Shown: positions 1-4,575, counted from the stretch's first letter. The stretch: 6,708 bases of DNA from Candidatus Iainarchaeum sp. (GCA_028691435.1 JAQUZG010000007.1:25424-32131); one strand, 5' to 3'. Program-made: numbers and translations. The notes: generated from the sequence alone by a model not told the origin.

Positions 1-5
1 TAAAA

Positions 6-20
6 GAAAAGATTTATTAA
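6..20 (+). promoter_or_regulatory. Probable leaderless archaeal promoter of the pilin-like gene
   Basis: A purine-rich BRE-like stretch (GAAAAGA) is followed by a TATA-like box (TTTATTAA, 13-20). The box is centred about 26 bp upstream of the ATG at 43, which is the TATA-to-start spacing of archaea. The message would therefore start at or next to the ATG, and no Shine-Dalgarno motif is present. The same string GAAAAGATTTAT recurs in front of the tRNA-His gene at 1026, which supports a promoter role. The window is AT-rich, so TATA-like strings also arise by chance. Confidence 0.5.
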
Positions 21-42
21 TTAAAAAAATATTAACTAATTA

Positions 43-564
43 ATGAATAATAAAAATAAATTTGATTTACATGCACAAGGAACTATAGAATACCTTGTTA
101 TTTTAGCAGTAGTTGTAATTATTGCTTTAGTTGCTGTAATGATTATTACTGGCAATGTGCAATTTGGACAAGATTCACAAGATTCCTCATCAAAAATTGC
201 AGCAAATAGTAGGGCCGGGATAAATGTTACAAGTGCTTATATTAGTTTAGATGGAAACATAATTTTAACTTTGAAAAATAAAAGTAATGAAAACATTTCA
301 ATTAACCAAATTAGTTTAGATAACAATAGTTATTCTGAACAATATTGTATTGATAATGATTTAGGATTAAATGATGAAAAAGTATTTATTATAAAAACAA
401 GTGAAACTTGTGTTAATGGAGAAAAACGAAAAGGCGAACTCAAATTAAATATAACAAATGAAAATTTTACAAAAGAAGAATTAATTACTGTCGATTTAGA
501 ATGTTCAAACATAACAGTAAATGTTAATCCAGTAAGTAGTCAATCTGATGGATTATGTGATTAA
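43..564 (+). CDS. Type IV pilin/archaellin-like secreted protein with class III signal peptide
   Basis: This 173-residue protein has a short polar N-terminus, then a class III signal peptide: A12 | Q13-G-T-I-E17-Y-L, followed by an uninterrupted hydrophobic helix (about 18-37). In this family an EppA-like prepilin peptidase cuts before the Gln, E17 helps subunit docking, and the helix forms the filament core. The remaining ~135 residues look like an exported beta-rich domain, with four cysteines (C102, C123, C154, C172; possibly two disulfides) and seven N-glycosylation sequons (N61, N79, N84, N94, N136, N141, N156). Asn is frequent in AT-rich genomes, so the sequon count may be inflated. The ATG at 43 is chosen because it sits at leaderless distance from a TATA-like box. 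It ends 9 bp before the next gene, probably one operon. The filament role is inferred from the signal peptide; the C-terminal domain is not recognised. Confidence 0.82.
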   Translation: MNNKNKFDLHAQGTIEYLVILAVVVIIALVAVMIITGNVQFGQDSQDSSSKIAANSRAGINVTSAYISLDGNIILTLKNKSNENISINQISLDNNSYSEQYCIDNDLGLNDEKVFIIKTSETCVNGEKRKGELKLNITNENFTKEELITVDLECSNITVNVNPVSSQSDGLCD

Positions 565-573
565 GGGATTAAA

Positions 574-921
574 ATGCTTAGAATTCAAAAAAAAGTTGGG
601 TTTGTTCAATCAAGAAGTTTAGGGAAACCTGGAAAATTAGTTAAACCACGTGGTGGAAATTTTATTGCGACAAAAGCACCAATGATAAAAAAAGTAAACA
701 AAGTTAAATTGAGAAGTTATTTAAAGAACATAAATGAAAAAGAAAGAGTTACATTAAATGAAATTGTGAATGTATTAACGGCAAATTCAAGAATTCCTGT
801 TGAAGATTTAGCAATTGTTGTTTCAAGAAAATTGACAACAAAAGAAGTTAATTTTAGCACTGGTTTAGTTTTACGAGTATTTGACAATGCCGTAAAGAAC
901 AGCGCAATAACAAAGATTTAA
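574..921 (+). CDS. Hypothetical basic protein, 115 residues
   Basis: I do not recognise this protein. The N-terminal half (about 1-50) is strongly basic and rich in Lys, Arg and Gly, with no signal peptide or membrane helix, and would suit nucleic-acid or other polyanion contact. From about residue 50 the sequence alternates charged and aliphatic residues in a pattern of three or four helices, compatible with a small helical domain. The ATG at 574 lies 9 bp after the stop of the pilin-like gene. An AAGGGA stretch (563-568) and GTGAT (557-561) upstream could serve as weak Shine-Dalgarno sites, fitting translation from the second position of an operon. Operon membership suggests co-expression with the surface protein, but a cytoplasmic basic protein is not an obvious pilus component. 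Confidence 0.68.
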   Translation: MLRIQKKVGFVQSRSLGKPGKLVKPRGGNFIATKAPMIKKVNKVKLRSYLKNINEKERVTLNEIVNVLTANSRIPVEDLAIVVSRKLTTKEVNFSTGLVLRVFDNAVKNSAITKI

Positions 922-1025
922 AAAAACAACAGGGTAGTAGATAAATATGAAAAGTGATTTACTTCATCAAGAATAATTCTAATTTTTTATCTCGGTGTAA
1001 ATCAATATTTTTAAAATTCACTTTT

Positions 1026-1040
1026 GAAAAGATTTATAAT
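1026..1040 (+). promoter_or_regulatory. Probable promoter of the tRNA-His-hisS-tRNA-Thr unit
   Basis: GAAAAGA (BRE-like) followed by TTTATAAT (TATA-like, 1033-1040). A start about 26 bp downstream of the box centre would fall near 1063, giving a leader of roughly 13 nt before the tRNA-His 5' end at 1076. The first twelve bases match the promoter-like string at 6-17. A second AT box (1060-1068) is too close to the tRNA to be its TATA box. Confidence 0.45.
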
Positions 1041-1075
1041 TCTTTCAAAGCTTTAATTAAATATAATAAAATGCT

Positions 1076-1148
1076 GGCTGGGGTAGTTCAGTGGTTAGAA
1101 TCACCGGTTGTGGTCCGGTGGACTCGAGTTCGAATCTCGGCCCCGGCC
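1076..1148 (+). tRNA. tRNA-His (anticodon GTG), with encoded G-1
   Basis: A complete cloverleaf folds by eye. The acceptor stem is GCTGGGG (1077-1083) with CCCCGGC (1141-1147), with one T-G wobble. The D-stem is GTTC/GAAT with the usual GG in the loop. The anticodon stem is ACCGG/CCGGT with loop TTGTGGT and anticodon GTG at 1110-1112. The T-stem is TCGAG/CTCGG with canonical loop TTCGAAT. Position -1 is an encoded G (1076) facing C73 (1148), the identity pair of prokaryotic tRNA-His. CCA is not encoded (the next bases are TTA). No intron is seen. It lies 28 bp upstream of hisS with no oligo-T terminator between, so the tRNA and its own synthetase are probably on one transcript. Confidence 0.96.
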
Positions 1149-1162
1149 TTAATACTTATTTT

Positions 1163-1168
1163 AAGGAG
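1163..1168 (+). promoter_or_regulatory. Shine-Dalgarno site that sets the hisS start
   Basis: AAGGAG lies 8 nt before the ATG at 1177, a good match to the archaeal anti-SD. It overlaps the in-frame GTG at 1168, which rules that codon out as a start and makes 1177 the better choice. An SD is expected here because the gene is internal to a transcript that begins upstream of tRNA-His. Confidence 0.7.
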
Positions 1169-1176
1169 TGGTAAAT

Positions 1177-2403
1177 ATGATTCAAACAGTTAGAGGAATG
1201 AGAGACTTAATTGGAACAGATGCTCTTTTACAAAAACAAATTGAAGAAAAAATTGAATCAGTTTACGCTAGTTATGGATATTTACCTTTGTATACCCCAA
1301 CTGTAGAAAACTTTGAATTATTTAAAGTTAAGGGCACAAGTGGCGAACAAATTAAAGATGAAATTTATTATTTTTTAGATAAGAGTGAAAGAGAACTTGC
1401 ACTTCGTTTTGAATTTACTTCTTCGCTAGCGCGAGTAGCATCTTCTAGTCAATTAAAAATGCCATTTAAAAGATACCAAATTGGAGAAGTTTATAGATAT
1501 GATAGACCACAAGCTAAACGGTATAGAGCTTTTGAACAAGCGGATGCAGACATACTTGGTGTAGAGGGTCTTGAAGCAGAACTAGAATTAATGTTTATTT
1601 CAAGAGAGGTGTTTAAAAAACTAGAAATTAAACCAGTCATTTTGATTAATTCAAGAAAATTATTAAACGATTTAATTGGATCTTACGCTAACGGAAAAGA
1701 AGTAGAAGTAATGAGAGTTTTAGACAAACTTGACAAATTAGATAAAAATGAAATTATAAAAATGCTTAACGAACTTGGCATTAATGGAAAAGAATTAGTT
1801 GAATTAATTAATGAAAATAAATTAGAATCAATAGAACAAAAAATTGGGATAGATAGTGTTGGTGTAAAAGAAGTTAAAGAATTTTTAAGTCTTTGTAAAG
1901 AAAATAAACTTGATTTTGTTAAATTTGATGCTAGACTTGCTAGGGGATTTGAATATTATACTGGCATTGTTTTTGAAGTAAAAATGGATAATGGCCCTTC
2001 AGTTGGTGGTGGAGGACGATTTGACAAATTAATTGAAAAGTATGGCGGACAAAAAACTCCTGCTGTTGGAATTAGTTTTGGAGTAAGTAGATTATTTGAT
2101 TATTTTAAGGAACAAAATACAAAAGTTAAATTTGATGGAATTTTTTTAATTGGCTTAGGAATTAAAAAAAGTGAATTAAATAAAACTGGAAATTTAATTA
2201 GAAATGAAGGAATTAATTGTGAAGTAACATTAAAAGAAATGAATATTTCAAAAGCCATAGACTTTGCAGAAAAAAAAGGATTTAATTATATTGGAATCAT
2301 TGGCGAAAATGAATTAAAAGAAAAGAAAATTACAATTAAAGACTTGTCTACAGGCAAACAAGAAATTGTTAAAGTTAGTGAAATAAAAAAAATGCTTGTG
2401 TAG
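1177..2403 (+). CDS. hisS: Histidyl-tRNA synthetase (HisRS)
   Basis: Class II aminoacyl-tRNA synthetase, 408 residues, charging tRNA-His with histidine in the cytoplasm. The N-terminus has the family's G-x-R-D start (TVRGMRDLIG, about 4-13). Motif 1 lies around residues 30-45 (YGYLPLYTPT). Motif 2 is 105-121, with R107-Y-D-R110-P-Q and R-Y-R-A-F-E-Q. The HisA signature that closes on histidine is at 253-268 (LARGFEYYTGIVFEV). Motif 3 covers about 277-306 (GGGGRFDKL ... AVGISFGVSRLF). The HGTP anticodon-binding domain spans about 318-405. Length and order are normal for archaeal HisRS. The start at 1177 is preferred over GTG at 1168 because of the SD site. Context is striking: tRNA-His lies 28 bp upstream, and the last 10 bp, including the TAG stop, lie inside tRNA-Thr. 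tRNA processing must therefore compete with translation of the 3' end. Confidence 0.97.
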   Translation: MIQTVRGMRDLIGTDALLQKQIEEKIESVYASYGYLPLYTPTVENFELFKVKGTSGEQIKDEIYYFLDKSERELALRFEFTSSLARVASSSQLKMPFKRYQIGEVYRYDRPQAKRYRAFEQADADILGVEGLEAELELMFISREVFKKLEIKPVILINSRKLLNDLIGSYANGKEVEVMRVLDKLDKLDKNEIIKMLNELGINGKELVELINENKLESIEQKIGIDSVGVKEVKEFLSLCKENKLDFVKFDARLARGFEYYTGIVFEVKMDNGPSVGGGGRFDKLIEKYGGQKTPAVGISFGVSRLFDYFKEQNTKVKFDGIFLIGLGIKKSELNKTGNLIRNEGINCEVTLKEMNISKAIDFAEKKGFNYIGIIGENELKEKKITIKDLSTGKQEIVKVSEIKKMLV

Positions 2404-2467
2404 CATAGTCAGTTGGTGCACGTCATTGGTAATGACGCGGTCGCGAGTGCGAATCTCGCCACAAGCT
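2394..2467 (+). tRNA. tRNA-Thr (anticodon GGT), overlapping the hisS stop
   Basis: The acceptor stem is a perfect 7 bp: GCTTGTG (2394-2400) with CACAAGC (2460-2466), discriminator T73 (2467), no CCA. The anticodon stem is CGTCA/TGACG with loop TTGGTAA; anticodon GGT at 2428-2430. The T-stem is GCGAG/CTCGC. T8-A9-G10 are the hisS stop codon TAG, so the 5' 10 nt are also hisS codons. Two oddities: the T-loop is TGCGAAT with G instead of T at position 55, and the D-arm (GCAT/GTGC) has a 9-nt loop without GG at 18-19. The stems pair too well for chance, so I take it as a real tRNA with an altered elbow. With no room for its own promoter outside hisS, it is probably cut from the hisS transcript. 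Confidence 0.88.
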
Positions 2468-2490
2468 TATACATAAAAATTAACATTAGA

Positions 2491-2501
2491 TTTTTATTTA
2501 A
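2491..2501 (+). promoter_or_regulatory. Leaderless-type promoter of the DUF5680-like gene
   Basis: TTTTTATTTAA is centred about 24 bp upstream of the ATG at 2520, so transcription should start at or near the ATG. No SD motif is present. The 40 bases 2481-2520 align without gaps to 3021-3060 in front of the next gene (33 of 40 identical by my count), with this box and the following CAAAAACA fully shared. The T-run may also end transcripts arriving from tRNA-Thr. Confidence 0.55.
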
Positions 2502-2519
2502 CAAAAACATTTTTTATAT

Positions 2520-3014
2520 ATGTTAAAACAAGAAATTAATTTAAAAAAATTAGCAAATTTTATTGTTCAAGCAAAAAAGAACACTTATGCATCAACAAAT
2601 ATAAAAGAAATTAAATCAGAAAGAAGTGGATTTAAAGAATTAGAATATAGAAAAAATAATTTTTATTATAGAGACAGTTATTCTGGTTTTTTTAATGCAC
2701 CTGGTCAAGAAATAGTTAGAATAGATAATCACCCAGTTTGGGCAATGGCTTATTCTGGTGGAATGATTGAAAAATTACATGAAAACACGGAATTTGCTTT
2801 ACAAACCTTTAATTTTTTAAAAAAATGTTTATTAAAAATTTCAATTGATAAACCTTATCGTGGACCTGACATATTTAAAGAAAAAGAATGGAAATATACA
2901 AATAAATTAACTGGAAATATTAAGAATTTTAGTGGATTAGAAAAAATATATTATAATGATAAACTCGTGTTTAGACAAAACTATATTGGCGGATTAATTA
3001 TCAACAAAGAATAA
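2520..3014 (+). CDS. DUF5680-like protein, function unknown
   Basis: This 164-residue soluble protein resembles the DUF5680 family, which in bacteria occurs alone or behind an HTH_3/XRE DNA-binding domain. Features I recognise from the family are an early N-T-Y-A-S segment (21-25), a strand pair ending F-Y-Y-R-D-S-Y-S-G (48-56), G-Q-E-I-V (62-66), P-V-W-A-M-A-Y-S-G-G-M (72-82) and the C-terminal block P-Y-R-G-P (112-116) ... F-S-G-L-E-K-I-Y-Y-N-D (137-147) ... Y-I-G-G-L-I (155-160). No HTH, signal peptide or membrane helix is present, so it is the stand-alone form. The ATG at 2520 is supported by the TATA-like box at leaderless distance. Its biochemical role is unknown. The 45-bp gap to rpiA contains a copy of its own upstream region, so the two are probably separate but similarly expressed units. 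Confidence 0.75.
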   Translation: MLKQEINLKKLANFIVQAKKNTYASTNIKEIKSERSGFKELEYRKNNFYYRDSYSGFFNAPGQEIVRIDNHPVWAMAYSGGMIEKLHENTEFALQTFNFLKKCLLKISIDKPYRGPDIFKEKEWKYTNKLTGNIKNFSGLEKIYYNDKLVFRQNYIGGLIINKE

Positions 3015-3030
3015 ATTAACAAACATTAAC

Positions 3031-3041
3031 TTTTTATTTAA
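3031..3041 (+). promoter_or_regulatory. Leaderless-type promoter of the rpiA-like gene
   Basis: TTTTTATTTAA is centred about 24 bp before the ATG at 3060, in the same position and context as the box at 2491-2501. The conserved CAAAAACA that follows is part of the shared module. No SD is seen. The repeat of both sequence and spacing makes this one of the better-supported promoters in the window. Confidence 0.55.
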
Positions 3042-3059
3042 CAAAAACAAATTGTATGT

Positions 3060-3740
3060 ATGTTACTTGATGAACATATTGATGGAATTTTACAAAAATA
3101 TGTAAAAGACAATTCAATCATTTCTTTTGGAACGGACAAATTAACTGAAAATTTTATAAAAAAACTTGCTGTTTATTTGGAACATTCAAACTTAAATATT
3201 AAAATTGTTCCAACTTCATTAAAGATTAGTGAACTTTGTGTTCATTTAAAAATACCAACTTGCTCATTAAACGATAATGATGTTGATTTAGCTTTTGATT
3301 TTGCTGACCAAGTAGATCAAGATTTTAATTATATTTCAAATGATAGTACTTCTTTAGTTAGAGACAAAATGATTGCCCAAGAATCAGCAGAATTAATTGT
3401 AATTTGTGAAGAAGAAAATTTTGTTGAAAGATTAAATTATAATCTGTTACTTGAAATTACTCCTTTTGCAACTAAAAAAACTTTGCTTAATGCTATGAAT
3501 TTAGGTGAAGCTAAAATCAAAATGAAAAATGACCAACCAGTTTTGAGTGAAACTGGAAATAATTTTATTGAAGTAAAAGTTGATGAAGTTTATGATTTAG
3601 ACGATTTGGATTATCAAGCTAAAAATATACCTGGAGTTCTAGAAACTTCACTTTTTTTAGGATACGCTGATAGAGTATTAATACATGGACAAACAGTAAC
3701 TATGAAAAGCAGAATTGACACAACAATTAGTGAAGAATAG
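3060..3740 (+). CDS. rpiA: Ribose-5-phosphate isomerase A homologue with altered active-site loops
   Basis: RpiA interconverts ribose 5-phosphate and ribulose 5-phosphate. This 226-residue protein has normal family length and the expected order of landmarks: V-P-T-S-L (50-54), D-L-A-F-D80-F-A-D83-Q-V-D (equivalent of DGADEVD, holding the two catalytic Asp), L-V-R-D-K (99-103), L-L-E-I-T-P-F-A (130-137), T-G-N-N-F-I (165-170) and I-P-G-V-L-E-T-S-L-F (190-199). Against E. coli and Pyrococcus RpiA, as I recall them, key positions differ. The phosphate-binding GTGST loop is G24-T-D-K-L-T. The catalytic Lys of I-K-G-G-G is S93 (loop I-S-N-D-S). The catalytic Glu of T-R-E-K is D102. So the fold is clear but activity is uncertain. 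It could be a divergent enzyme, one with another sugar-phosphate substrate, or a non-catalytic relative. The start is supported by the leaderless promoter. Confidence 0.8.
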   Translation: MLLDEHIDGILQKYVKDNSIISFGTDKLTENFIKKLAVYLEHSNLNIKIVPTSLKISELCVHLKIPTCSLNDNDVDLAFDFADQVDQDFNYISNDSTSLVRDKMIAQESAELIVICEEENFVERLNYNLLLEITPFATKKTLLNAMNLGEAKIKMKNDQPVLSETGNNFIEVKVDEVYDLDDLDYQAKNIPGVLETSLFLGYADRVLIHGQTVTMKSRIDTTISEE

Positions 3741-3987
3741 ACAAAAAGAAGAATATTAAAAACCTTTCCAAAACTAAATTCTTTGAGCTTTTAATAAGAT
3801 TTAAAAAATTAAACAACTCTACAATTTGCAACCCAAAGGGTTACATACAAAAAGTTTGGCTAGCCTTTAATAATTTGCAATTCGAAGGATTGCTCAAACT
3901 TTTAAAAAAAAAGTTTGATCAAAATTAATTAAATGCGACTCAAAGAGTCGCAAAATAAAAGTTTCGCTAGCCTTTCCTAAAGGCTAA
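3741..3987 (+). other. Non-coding stem-loop region between rpiA and tRNA-Met
   Basis: This 247-bp stretch has no plausible gene on either strand. Its first ~80 bp are plain AT-rich sequence. From about 3823 it is packed with short hairpins (see the repeat entry), ending in a perfect 8-bp stem that stops one base before the tRNA-Met 5' end. A TATA-like stretch (ATTAATTAAA, 3925-3934) could drive a transcript starting near 3956 that would include the last hairpin as a ~32-nt tRNA leader. Confidence 0.6.
3823..3987 (+). repeat. Three degenerate stem-loop repeat units
   Basis: Three units of about 49-58 bp each begin with an AT-rich lead-in and a short hairpin with a three-base loop (AAA, GAA or AAA) closed by C-G. 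Hairpin 1 is TGCAACCC/GGGTTACA (3827-3845, one mismatch), hairpin 2 is GCAATTC/GGATTGC (3877-3893, one wobble), and hairpin 3 is GCGACTC/GAGTCGC (3935-3951, perfect). Stem bases differ but pairing is kept. Each is followed by AAAGTTT (3851, 3910, 3958). In units 1 and 3 this continues into a near-identical block ending GCTAGCCTTT (3850-3868 and 3957-3975, 18 of 19 identical); in unit 2 it runs into the palindrome TTTGATCAAA. Additional stems are CAAACTTTT/AAAAGTTTG (3895-3917) and TAGCCTTT/AAAGGCTA (3968-3986). Structure kept while sequence changes suggests function at the RNA (or cruciform) level. Confidence 0.65.
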
Positions 3988-4060
3988 GTCGCTGTGGATT
4001 AGTAGCTATATCGCCTGACTCATAATCAGGAAATCGGCGGTGCAAATCCGCCCAGCGACA
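3988..4060 (+). tRNA. tRNA with CAT anticodon (elongator Met, or Ile2)
   Basis: Seventy-three bases fill the standard tRNA positions exactly. The acceptor stem is GTCGCTG (3988-3994) with CAGCGAC (4053-4059), perfect, discriminator A73, no CCA. The D-stem has three pairs (GAT/ATC) plus a T-T mismatch. The anticodon stem is CCTGA/TCAGG with loop CTCATAA; CAT at 4021-4023. The T-stem is GGCGG/CCGCC. The G1-C72 pair and the absence of three G-C pairs in the anticodon stem argue against initiator tRNA. Elongator Met and the lysidine/agmatidine-type Ile2 tRNA share this anticodon and cannot be separated from sequence alone. As in tRNA-Thr here, the T-loop has G55 (TGCAAAT), and the D-loop has G18-C19 instead of G18-G19. 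G15-C48 is kept. Confidence 0.92.
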
Positions 4061-4065
4061 TTTTT
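4061..4065 (+). terminator. Oligo-T terminator after tRNA-Met
   Basis: Five Ts follow directly on the discriminator base of the tRNA. A short U-run right after a stable RNA is the usual archaeal intrinsic termination signal. A further TTTT lies at 4070-4073. No such run follows tRNA-His, in keeping with read-through into hisS. Confidence 0.5.
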
Positions 4066-4102
4066 CTAATTTTAATTCAAATTATCAATTTTAAAAAATA
4101 GA

Positions 4103-4142
4103 TTTAATTTAAAATAAGAATGGATTTTAATAATATTAGGTG
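4103..4142 (+). promoter_or_regulatory. Candidate promoter and SD site of hicBA
   Basis: TTTAATTT (4103-4110) is a TATA-like box predicting a start near 4132. AGGTG (4138-4142) matches the archaeal SD and lies 6 nt before the ATG at 4149. The SD overlaps the in-frame GTG at 4140, which is why that codon is not taken as the start. The TATA assignment is weak in such AT-rich DNA; the SD is more convincing. Confidence 0.4.
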
Positions 4143-4148
4143 TTTATT

Positions 4149-4361
4149 ATGAAATTTAAAGTTGTTATTGAAGAAGATGAAGATAATAATTTTGTTGTAA
4201 CAGTTCCTGCTTTACCTGGGTGCGTAAGTGAAGGAAAGACAAGAATTGAAGCAATAACAAATATTAAAGATGCGATTTTAGGATATATTTCAAGTTTAAA
4301 AAAACATAATGAACCAGTACCACCATCAATAACTGAAGAAGTGGTTGAGGTTTATGGTTAG
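4149..4361 (+). CDS. hicB: HicB-like antitoxin, short form
   Basis: This 70-residue protein is a minimal HicB antitoxin of the partial RNase H-like fold. The first strand runs M-K-F-K-V-V-I-E-E-D-E (1-11), the second F-V-V-T-V-P (15-20), followed by the family signature A-L-P-G-C-V-S-E-G-K-T (21-31) and the amphipathic helix E-A-I-T-N-I-K-D-A-I-L-G-Y-I (34-47). The tail (K-K-H-N-E-P-V-P-P-S, 51-60) matches the usual end of the domain. Many HicB proteins continue into a ribbon-helix-helix or HTH DNA-binding domain; this one does not, so autoregulation through HicB itself is unlikely. It would neutralise HicA by direct binding. Order is antitoxin first, and the stop overlaps the hicA start by 8 bp (ATGGTTAG), giving translational coupling. 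Confidence 0.88.
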   Translation: MKFKVVIEEDEDNNFVVTVPALPGCVSEGKTRIEAITNIKDAILGYISSLKKHNEPVPPSITEEVVEVYG

Positions 4362-4575
4362 ACTTCCAAATTTGTCAGGACAAGAAATTCTAAAAATTTT
4401 AAAAAAATATGATTATGAATTAGATCACCAAACAGGGAGTCATTTAATAATTCGACAAAAAAATGAACCACATAGAAGATTAACAATACCTAATCATAAT
4501 CCAGTTTCAATAGGAACATTAAATGCAATAATTAAACAAAGCGGATTAACTAGAGAAGAATTTTTAAAAAAATAA
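4354..4575 (+). CDS. hicA: HicA-like mRNA interferase toxin
   Basis: HicA toxins are small double-stranded-RNA-binding-fold ribonucleases that cut mRNA and are held inactive by HicB. This 73-residue protein has the full family pattern: L-P-N-L-S-G-Q-E-I-L-K-I-L (4-16), Y-E-L-D-H-Q-T-G28-S-H30 with the catalytic His, L-I-I-R (31-34), R-R-L-T-I-P-N-H (42-49, when numbered from this start) and the C-terminal helix G-T-L-N-A-I-I-K-Q-S-G-L-T-R-E-E-F-L. Nothing is missing, so it is probably active. The ATG at 4354 overlaps the end of hicB by 8 bp. GAGGT at 4347-4351 is very close to it, so initiation may depend on coupling. An upstream in-frame TTG at 4345 is possible but less likely. Expression would follow the hicB promoter. 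Confidence 0.9.
   Translation: MVRLPNLSGQEILKILKKYDYELDHQTGSHLIIRQKNEPHRRLTIPNHNPVSIGTLNAIIKQSGLTREEFLKK

Noticed and set aside
330..512. 60-codon minus-strand frame inside the pilin-like gene
   Set aside because: It is the antisense shadow of a well-supported coding region, with Ser/Phe-rich low-complexity sequence typical of reversed AT-rich codons.
1168..1170. GTG as an upstream start for hisS
   Set aside because: It overlaps the AAGGAG Shine-Dalgarno site that is well placed for the ATG at 1177, and the three extra residues do not belong to the HisRS N-terminus.
954..1193. 79-codon open frame on the plus strand spanning tRNA-His
   Set aside because: It runs straight through the tRNA-His gene and into the start of hisS, has no promoter or SD of its own, and its last part is simply the tRNA sequence translated. 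I treat it as chance.
3823..3987. CRISPR array in the hairpin region
   Set aside because: There are only three units, they are degenerate, the spacers are short and themselves related, and no cas gene is present in the window.
3988..4060. Initiator tRNA-Met
   Set aside because: The anticodon stem lacks the three consecutive G-C pairs of initiators, and the first pair is G-C instead of the A-T usual in archaeal initiators.
4140..4142. GTG as an upstream start for hicB
   Set aside because: It is part of the AGGTG site that serves the ATG at 4149; HicB proteins typically begin at the M-K-F/Y-type strand.
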